From contig NZ_LDJH01000013.1 of the NCBI RefSeq assembly GCF_001431525.1, positions 124,001 to 188,000 on the forward strand: 64,000 bases of DNA, written 5' to 3'. The stretch is from Stenotrophomonas koreensis (GTDB lineage: Bacteria > Pseudomonadota > Gammaproteobacteria > Xanthomonadales > Xanthomonadaceae). Shown here one piece after another: positions 58,739 to 64,000 of this stretch. Under the pieces are notes generated by a model that saw nothing but the letters and a program-made list of their open reading frames with translations, made no database searches and had not been told where the DNA came from. A program made the translations under genes and the position numbers. Position 1 is the first letter of the stretch. Each line of letters starts with the position of its first letter.

Positions 58739-58770
58739 AAATATCCATTCATCGCGATATAGCGATATTT
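58739..58770. promoter_or_regulatory. 32-bp compound dyad before the ArsR-methyltransferase/metH operon
   Basis: AAATATC-N5-ATCGCGAT-N5-GATATTT is a perfect two-tier palindrome with all elements centred at 58754.5. It abuts the start codon of the regulator gene. A tandem GCGATAT (58754-58760 and 58762-58768) is embedded. It is the obvious operator for autoregulation. Confidence 0.8.
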
Positions 58771-58898
58771 TGCCCGTGCAGGGGCGGCCTGTCCAGCCAT
58801 GGCAGCACCGGGCGGCGCTGCGCTTCGTGCACTGCGGCAAGGCTTTGCGCTGGCTGATGGTTACACTCGCAACTTCTTTTGCAGTGGAGTGGTCGGCA

Positions 58899-60047
58899 GT
58901 GGATTTCAGCTTTACCGAAGAGCAGTTGATGCTGCAGGAACTGGCCGCACGCATCGCGCGCGAGAAGATTGCCCCCAGCGCCGCCGGACATGATGCCGCC
59001 GCCAGCTACCCGCTGGAGAACATCCGCCTGCTCGGCGAAAACGGCCTGATGGGCATCGAGGTACCGGTCCAGTTCGGCGGAGCCGGCATGGACCCGGTGG
59101 CCACCGTGCTGGCAATCAGCGAGATCGCCGCCGCCGATGCCGCACATGCCACCATCCTGTCGGTGAACAACTCGCTGTTCTGCACTGCGCTGACCCTGCA
59201 CGGCAGCGATGCGCACAAGCAGGGGGCACTGCGCCAGGTGGCCGAAGGCCGCGCCATCGGCGCCTTCGCACTGACCGAGGCCCATTGCGGCTCCGATGCC
59301 ACCGCGATGCGCTGCCGCGCCGAAGCCACCGGCACCGGCCAGTGGCGGATCAACGGTGCCAAGAGCTGGATCACCTCCGGCCCGGTCGCCGACTGGGTGA
59401 TCCTGTTCGCGGTCACCGACCCGCAGGCCGGCAGCCGTGGCATCACGGCCTTCCTGATCGATACCACCCGTGCCGGTTTCAGCCGCGGCAAGAGCGAGCC
59501 GAAGATGGGCGTGCGCGCCTCGGCCACCTGCGAGATCCGGTTTGATGACTATCTGGCCGAGGCGGCCGATGTGATCGGTGCACCCGGGCAGGGCTTCAAG
59601 CTGGCAATGAGCCTGCTCGATGGCGGCCGCATCGGCATTGCCGCCCAGGCGGTGGGCATTGCCCGTGCCGCCTACCAGGCCAGCGTGGCCTATGCCCAGC
59701 AGCGGCAGGCCTTTGGCCAGGCGATCGGCAGCTTCCAGCTGATCCAGGCCAAGATCGCCGACATGAAGTGCAAGCTGGACGCGGCCACCTGGCTGACCCT
59801 GCGTGCAGCCTGGCTCAAGGGCCAGGGCCAGCCGTTCTCCACCGAGGCGGCGGTGGCCAAGCTCACCGCCTCGGAGGCGGCGATGTGGATTGCCCACCAG
59901 GCGGTACAGATCCACGGCGGCATGGGCTACTCGCAGGAACTGCCGGTGGAGCGCTACTTCCGTGATGCCAAGATCACCGAGATCTACGAAGGCACCAGCG
60001 AAATCCAGCGCATTGTCATCGCGCGCAACGAAACCGGTCTGCGCTGA
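58899..60047 (+). CDS. Acyl-CoA dehydrogenase (short-chain/branched type)
   Basis: A 382-residue FAD acyl-CoA dehydrogenase: VDFSFTEEQLMLQELAARIAREKIAP, AFALTEAHCGSDATAMRC, KSWITSGPVADWVILF, and the catalytic Glu region IHGGMGYSQELPVERYFRDAKITEIYEGTSEIQRIVIAR (several blocks). GTG 58899 is taken as the start, because GGAG (58886-58889) is well placed and translation gives the family N-terminus; the upstream frame is open to 58623 but overlaps the ArsR gene on the other strand. Substrate is unclear (butyryl- or isovaleryl-CoA-like). It is a paralogue of the enzyme in the valine operon. Confidence 0.9.
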   Translation: MDFSFTEEQLMLQELAARIAREKIAPSAAGHDAAASYPLENIRLLGENGLMGIEVPVQFGGAGMDPVATVLAISEIAAADAAHATILSVNNSLFCTALTLHGSDAHKQGALRQVAEGRAIGAFALTEAHCGSDATAMRCRAEATGTGQWRINGAKSWITSGPVADWVILFAVTDPQAGSRGITAFLIDTTRAGFSRGKSEPKMGVRASATCEIRFDDYLAEAADVIGAPGQGFKLAMSLLDGGRIGIAAQAVGIARAAYQASVAYAQQRQAFGQAIGSFQLIQAKIADMKCKLDAATWLTLRAAWLKGQGQPFSTEAAVAKLTASEAAMWIAHQAVQIHGGMGYSQELPVERYFRDAKITEIYEGTSEIQRIVIARNETGLR

Positions 60048-60185
60048 CAGTTGCTGCGGGTTTTGTGCCATTTCAAGCACCCCTGCGCAGACATCGGTCA
60101 ATGATGCTGCGCAGCAGGTAAATGTCGTGGCGCTGGTTACACTCCAAGAACCATTTTTCCGGCCGCAAACCCTGTTGCTTTCTCT

Positions 60186-63100
60186 ATGAAATCCTCAACC
60201 CGCGTTGCCAAGACCACCACCACTCCGCGCAGCAAGAGCGCCAAAGCCTCCACCGCTACCACCAGCGCAAACCAGCAGCGGGCACAACAGCCTGTGCTGG
60301 ATCCGGTGATTGCCGCCCTCGGCAGTGGTTTGAAGAAGGCCGACCAGCCGCTGGCCATTGCCTTTGCCCAGGCCTTCTACCAGCGCCTGGACGCAGACGA
60401 ATACGCCCGCCACAGCGATGCGCAGTGGGCGGCGATGGCCGCGGCGATGTTTGAACTGGCGCGCGAGCGCAAGAGCGGGCAGATCAAGCTGGTGGTCAGC
60501 AACCCGGCCGATGCCGGCCATACCCAGATCCAGCTGCTGCATCCGGACATGCCTTACCTGGTCGACACGCTGAGCCTGGTGCTGGCCGGGCGCGGCATCG
60601 GGGTCCAGCTGCTGGGCCATCCGGTACTGGAATTGACCCGCGACAAGGCCGGACGGCTGCAGGCCGTCGGCCAGGGCCCGCGTGAGTCGACGATGCTGGT
60701 GGAAGTTGATCGTCAGCCGGGCCAGGAACTGGCTGGGCTGCAGCAGGAGCTGGAGCAGGCGCTGGCCCTGCTGCGGGCCGCCAATGCCGATGCGGGAGCG
60801 ATGCGCGAGCAGATCCTGGCCGCGGCTGAGCAGGTCAGCCCGGCCAGCCATGGCCAGACGGTGGCCAGCGAGGCGCAGCAGTTCCTGCGCTGGGTGGCCG
60901 ACCAGCACTTTGTCTTCATGGGCAGCCGCCATTACCAGGTGCAGGGCAAGGGGGCCAAGGCCCGGCTGGTGGCCGATGAGGGCAGCGGCCTGGGCCTGAT
61001 GCGCGGCAAGCCGCGTGCTCCGTCGCGGCCGGTCGCCGGGCTGGCGGCCGAGGGGCTGCACCAGCGCGGCAGCCTGGATGCGCCGGTCATTGTGACCAAG
61101 ACCAATGCCCGCTCGCAGATCCACCGCGGCGGCTACATGGATTACATCGGCGTGCTGAGCTTCGACAAGGAGGGCCGGATTACCGGCGAACAGCGCTTTG
61201 TCGGCTTGTTTGCCAACAGTGCCTGGGGCGTGCGCCCGTGGGATGTGCCGCTGGTACGCCAGCGCGTCAACGCCGTGATGCAGCGTTCCGGCCTGGATGC
61301 CAACGGCCACAGCGGCAAGGCGCTGCGCCACATTCTGGAAACCCTGCCGCGGGTGGAGCTGTTCCAGTCCACCGAGGACGAGCTGTTTGCCACCGCGATG
61401 GGGCTGCTGGGCCTGCGCGAGCGCGTCGCTGCCCGTCTGTTCCTGCGTCGCGACCGCTTCAGCCGCTTTGATTCGGTGCTGGTCTACCTGCCGCGCGAAC
61501 GTTTCAATACCGACCTGCGGCTGCGGATCGAGGCCCTGCTGCGCGATGTGCTGCAAGGGGAATTTGTCGACAGCAGTGTGGTGCTGGGCGAATCGCCGCT
61601 GGTCCAGCTGCACCTGATCGTGCGCAGCCGTGAGGGTACCAGCATCGAGGTCGATGTGGCCGGCTTGAATGACCGCCTCAATGAGCTGCTGCGCAACTTC
61701 AACGATGAACTGCGCGATGCGCTGGTCGAGATCTGCGGGGAAAGCCTGGGCCTGAACCTGGCGCTGGGCTTCGGCCGCGCGTTGCCGGCCGGTTACATCG
61801 AAGACTCCAGTGCCCAGGCCGCCGCCGAGGATGTCTGCGAGCTGGCCCAGCTGGACGATGAGCAGACCCTGCGGCTGCGTCTGCATACCCGCCACAGCGA
61901 TGGTTCACTGCGCCTGAAGCTGTACCGCAAGGGCGAGGACCTGCCGCTGTCGGATGTGCTGCCGATGATGGAAAACCTCGGCCTGCGCGTGATTGCCGAG
62001 CGTCCGTACCGGCTGCAGGTCGATGCGCAGCTGTTCCACATCCAGGATTTCGAGGTGCAGGCGCTGGGCGCGGCGATCGATCCGGACCAGGTCAACGCCG
62101 CCTTTGCCGAGGCCTTCATCCGCATCTGGCGTGGCGAGGTGGAAAACGACGGCTTCAACCGTCTGGTACTGGCCGCTGGCCTGGTATGGCGGTCGGTGAC
62201 CATGCTGCGCGCCTACTGCAAGTACCTGCTGCAGGCCTGCACGCCGTTCTCGCAGAGCTATATCGAGGCCACCCTGCTGCGCTATCCGCTGGTGGCCGCG
62301 CTGATCGACCAGCACTTCCAGACCCGTTTTGATCCTGCCCTGGCCGGTGCCAAGGGTGGCAAGGCGCTGGCCATGCTTCCCAGCGGTCTGGTCCAGGCCG
62401 CAGCCGCCGATGCGGCGGCGGCTACGGCGGTGGCTGCCATCGGCAAGGCCAGCACCCGTGCTGCCCGCAGCGAAGCGGTACGCGCGGCGCTGGGCGCCCA
62501 GCTGGAGCAGGTTGCCAGCCTGGATGAGGACCGCATCCTGCGTGCCTTCATCAGCGTCATCGATGCCACCCTGCGCACCAGCTACTACCGCCCTTACGCC
62601 GATGGCCTGCGCGCCGATGGCGGCCCGGCTGATTACATCAGCTTCAAGCTCGATTCGGCCCAGGTGCCGGACCTGCCCAAGCCGCGCCCTTACCGCGAGA
62701 TCTTCGTTTACGGCCCGAAGGTGGAGGGCGTGCACCTGCGCTTTGGCCCGGTGGCGCGTGGCGGCCTGCGCTGGTCGGACCGTCGCGAGGACTTCCGCAC
62801 CGAGGTGCTGGGCCTGGTCAAGGCACAGATGGTCAAGAACACCGTGATCGTGCCGGTCGGCTCCAAGGGCGGCTTCTATGCCAAGCAGCTGCCGGACCCG
62901 GCGCTCGACCGCGATGCCTGGTTTGCCGAGGGCGTGGCCTGCTACAAACGCTTCATCAACGGCCTGCTGGACATCACCGACAACATCGTCGATGGCAAGA
63001 TCGTGCCGCCGCCGGGCGTGGTCCGCCACGATGGTGATGATCCGTACCTGGTGGTGGCGGCCGACAAGGGCACGGCGACCTTCTCCGACACCGCCAACGG

Positions 63101-64000
63101 CATTGCCCGCGCGCACGGCTTCTGGCTGGACGACGCTTTCGCCTCCGGCGGCTCGGTCGGCTATGACCACAAGGGCATGGGCATCACCGCCCGTGGCGGC
63201 TGGGAATCGGTCAAGCGCCATTTCCGCGCGCTGGGCATCGATTGCCAGAAGGAAGACTTCACCGCGGTCGGCATTGGCGACATGTCCGGTGACGTGTTCG
63301 GCAACGGCATGCTGCTGTCGCCGCACATCCGCCTGGTCTGCGCCTTCGACCACCGCCACATCTTCCTGGACCCGAGCCCGGATGCGGCCAGCTCGTTCGC
63401 CGAGCGCCAGCGGCTGTTCAAGCTGCCGCGCTCTTCCTGGGCCGACTACGACAGCACGCTGATCAGTGCCGGCGGCGGCATCTACCCGCGTTCGCTCAAG
63501 TCCATCGCGATCACCCCGCAGGTACGCCAGGCGCTGGGGCTGGCAGAGGAAGTGACGGCACTGACGCCGACCGAGCTGATCAGCGCCGCGCTGCGGGCAC
63601 CGGTGGACCTGCTCTGGAATGGTGGCATCGGCACCTACATCAAGGCTGCCAGCGAAACCCATGCCGATGTGGGTGACCGTGCCAACAACGCGTTGCGGGT
63701 CAACGGCGGTGAGCTGCGCTGCCGCATTGTCGGCGAGGGTGGCAACCTGGGCATGACCCAGCTCGGCCGCATCGAGGCCGCCCACGCCGGGGTGCTGCTC
63801 AATACCGACTTCATCGACAACTCCGCCGGTGTGGACACCTCCGACCACGAGGTCAACATCAAGATCCTGCTCAACGATGTGGTCGCCGCCGGCAAGCTCA
63901 GCGTGGTCCAGCGCAACAAGCTGCTGGCCTCGATGACCGACGAGGTCGCCCAGCTGGTGCTGATGGACAACTACCGCCAGAACCAGGCCATCAGCCTGAT
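60186..64000 (+). CDS. NAD-specific glutamate dehydrogenase, large type (3' end beyond window)
   Basis: The first 1,271 codons of the ~180-kDa class glutamate dehydrogenase, which deaminates glutamate to 2-oxoglutarate with NAD. It begins MKSSTRVAKTTTTPRSKSAK, with a long N-terminal region of ACT-like domains (about 60-700), then the catalytic core: FGPVARGGLRWSDRREDFRTEVLGL, PVGSKGGFYAKQLP, GIGDMSGDVFGNGMLLSPHI, WNGGIGTYIKA and RIVGEGGNLGMTQLGRIE. The reading frame is open to the last base, so the C-terminus lies outside. ATG 60186 has no strong ribosome binding site. It feeds carbon from amino acids into the TCA cycle. Confidence 0.96.
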   Translation, partial: MKSSTRVAKTTTTPRSKSAKASTATTSANQQRAQQPVLDPVIAALGSGLKKADQPLAIAFAQAFYQRLDADEYARHSDAQWAAMAAAMFELARERKSGQIKLVVSNPADAGHTQIQLLHPDMPYLVDTLSLVLAGRGIGVQLLGHPVLELTRDKAGRLQAVGQGPRESTMLVEVDRQPGQELAGLQQELEQALALLRAANADAGAMREQILAAAEQVSPASHGQTVASEAQQFLRWVADQHFVFMGSRHYQVQGKGAKARLVADEGSGLGLMRGKPRAPSRPVAGLAAEGLHQRGSLDAPVIVTKTNARSQIHRGGYMDYIGVLSFDKEGRITGEQRFVGLFANSAWGVRPWDVPLVRQRVNAVMQRSGLDANGHSGKALRHILETLPRVELFQSTEDELFATAMGLLGLRERVAARLFLRRDRFSRFDSVLVYLPRERFNTDLRLRIEALLRDVLQGEFVDSSVVLGESPLVQLHLIVRSREGTSIEVDVAGLNDRLNELLRNFNDELRDALVEICGESLGLNLALGFGRALPAGYIEDSSAQAAAEDVCELAQLDDEQTLRLRLHTRHSDGSLRLKLYRKGEDLPLSDVLPMMENLGLRVIAERPYRLQVDAQLFHIQDFEVQALGAAIDPDQVNAAFAEAFIRIWRGEVENDGFNRLVLAAGLVWRSVTMLRAYCKYLLQACTPFSQSYIEATLLRYPLVAALIDQHFQTRFDPALAGAKGGKALAMLPSGLVQAAAADAAAATAVAAIGKASTRAARSEAVRAALGAQLEQVASLDEDRILRAFISVIDATLRTSYYRPYADGLRADGGPADYISFKLDSAQVPDLPKPRPYREIFVYGPKVEGVHLRFGPVARGGLRWSDRREDFRTEVLGLVKAQMVKNTVIVPVGSKGGFYAKQLPDPALDRDAWFAEGVACYKRFINGLLDITDNIVDGKIVPPPGVVRHDGDDPYLVVAADKGTATFSDTANGIARAHGFWLDDAFASGGSVGYDHKGMGITARGGWESVKRHFRALGIDCQKEDFTAVGIGDMSGDVFGNGMLLSPHIRLVCAFDHRHIFLDPSPDAASSFAERQRLFKLPRSSWADYDSTLISAGGGIYPRSLKSIAITPQVRQALGLAEEVTALTPTELISAALRAPVDLLWNGGIGTYIKAASETHADVGDRANNALRVNGGELRCRIVGEGGNLGMTQLGRIEAAHAGVLLNTDFIDNSAGVDTSDHEVNIKILLNDVVAAGKLSVVQRNKLLASMTDEVAQLVLMDNYRQNQAISL

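Noticed and set aside
58739-58898. Cobalamin or SAM riboswitch upstream of the metH unit
   Set aside because: The leader is too short and holds a compact DNA dyad, not the conserved riboswitch boxes.
60195-61895. Minus-strand frame of 566 codons near the right edge
   Set aside because: It is the shadow of the glutamate dehydrogenase gene, whose true frame is open to the end of the window.

Overview
The window is high-GC bacterial chromosome, almost certainly from the Xanthomonadaceae (Lysobacteraceae) of the Gammaproteobacteria. The support is the thrS-infC-rpmI-rplT-pheS-pheT-ihfA-merR-tRNA-Pro order, a methionine synthase split into two reading frames, a YtrA-type GntR/ABC operon, a 180-kDa type NAD-glutamate dehydrogenase and close matches throughout to Xanthomonas/Stenotrophomonas-like proteins. 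The genus cannot be fixed from this window. Genes are densely packed, many with ATGA (4-nt) or TGATG (1-nt) stop/start overlaps. There is no intact insertion sequence, prophage or CRISPR array.

Layout. (1) 1-6303: translation block, with the thrS 3' end, infC (ATC start), rpmI, rplT, pheS, pheT, ihfA, a MerR regulator and tRNA-Pro(GGG), with structured leaders and terminators between units. (2) 6369-17110: valine/propionate catabolism. A divergent XRE/short-chain-fatty-acid regulator faces the tight operon mmsA, acyl-CoA dehydrogenase, enoyl-CoA hydratase, 3-hydroxyisobutyryl-CoA hydrolase, mmsB, etfB, etfA, followed by propionyl-CoA synthetase. The dehydrogenase and its electron acceptor (ETF) are co-transcribed. 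(3) 17111-21720: tmRNA (ssrA, minus) with a decayed P4-type integrase next to its 3' end, an unrecognised Cys-rich protein gene, smpB, ratA-rnfH, bamE and fur. (4) 21724-27453: recN, then grpE-dnaK-dnaJ with clear sigma-32 promoters before grpE and dnaK and no hrcA. (5) 27763-32952: pdxY-tyrA, then (minus) an LOG-family hydrolase, a YigZ protein and an ABC exporter. (6) 33028-44265: TCA-cycle and purine genes: sucA-sucB-lpd (minus), a GNAT-fusion protein, a RoxA-like ribosomal oxygenase with an acidic tail, purB (minus) and fumC (plus).

(7) 44371-48986: envelope-stress type cluster on the minus strand. A YtrA-family GntR regulator with a small membrane protein, ABC ATPase and permease is followed by a lipoprotein built of nine Gly-Ser-Gly-Asp/Glu repeats and two more small lipoproteins. 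A 24-bp dyad sits in the promoter region. (8) 49058-54023: exported glutathione peroxidase, FKBP isomerase, slyX, a DUF2058 protein, a periplasmic hypothetical, an MFS transporter and a DUF6508 protein. (9) 54046-58770: split MetH co-transcribed with an ArsR-methyltransferase fusion regulator behind a 32-bp dyad. (10) 58899-64000: an acyl-CoA dehydrogenase and the start of NAD-glutamate dehydrogenase, which runs off the window.

Most of the window is ordinary core genome. The more interesting items are the integrase scar and orphan Cys-rich gene between ssrA and smpB, the ArsR-methyltransferase/split-metH unit with its dyad, the YtrA unit with its repeat lipoprotein, and the ETF genes embedded in the valine operon. 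I did not find a convincing wholly new multi-gene system.
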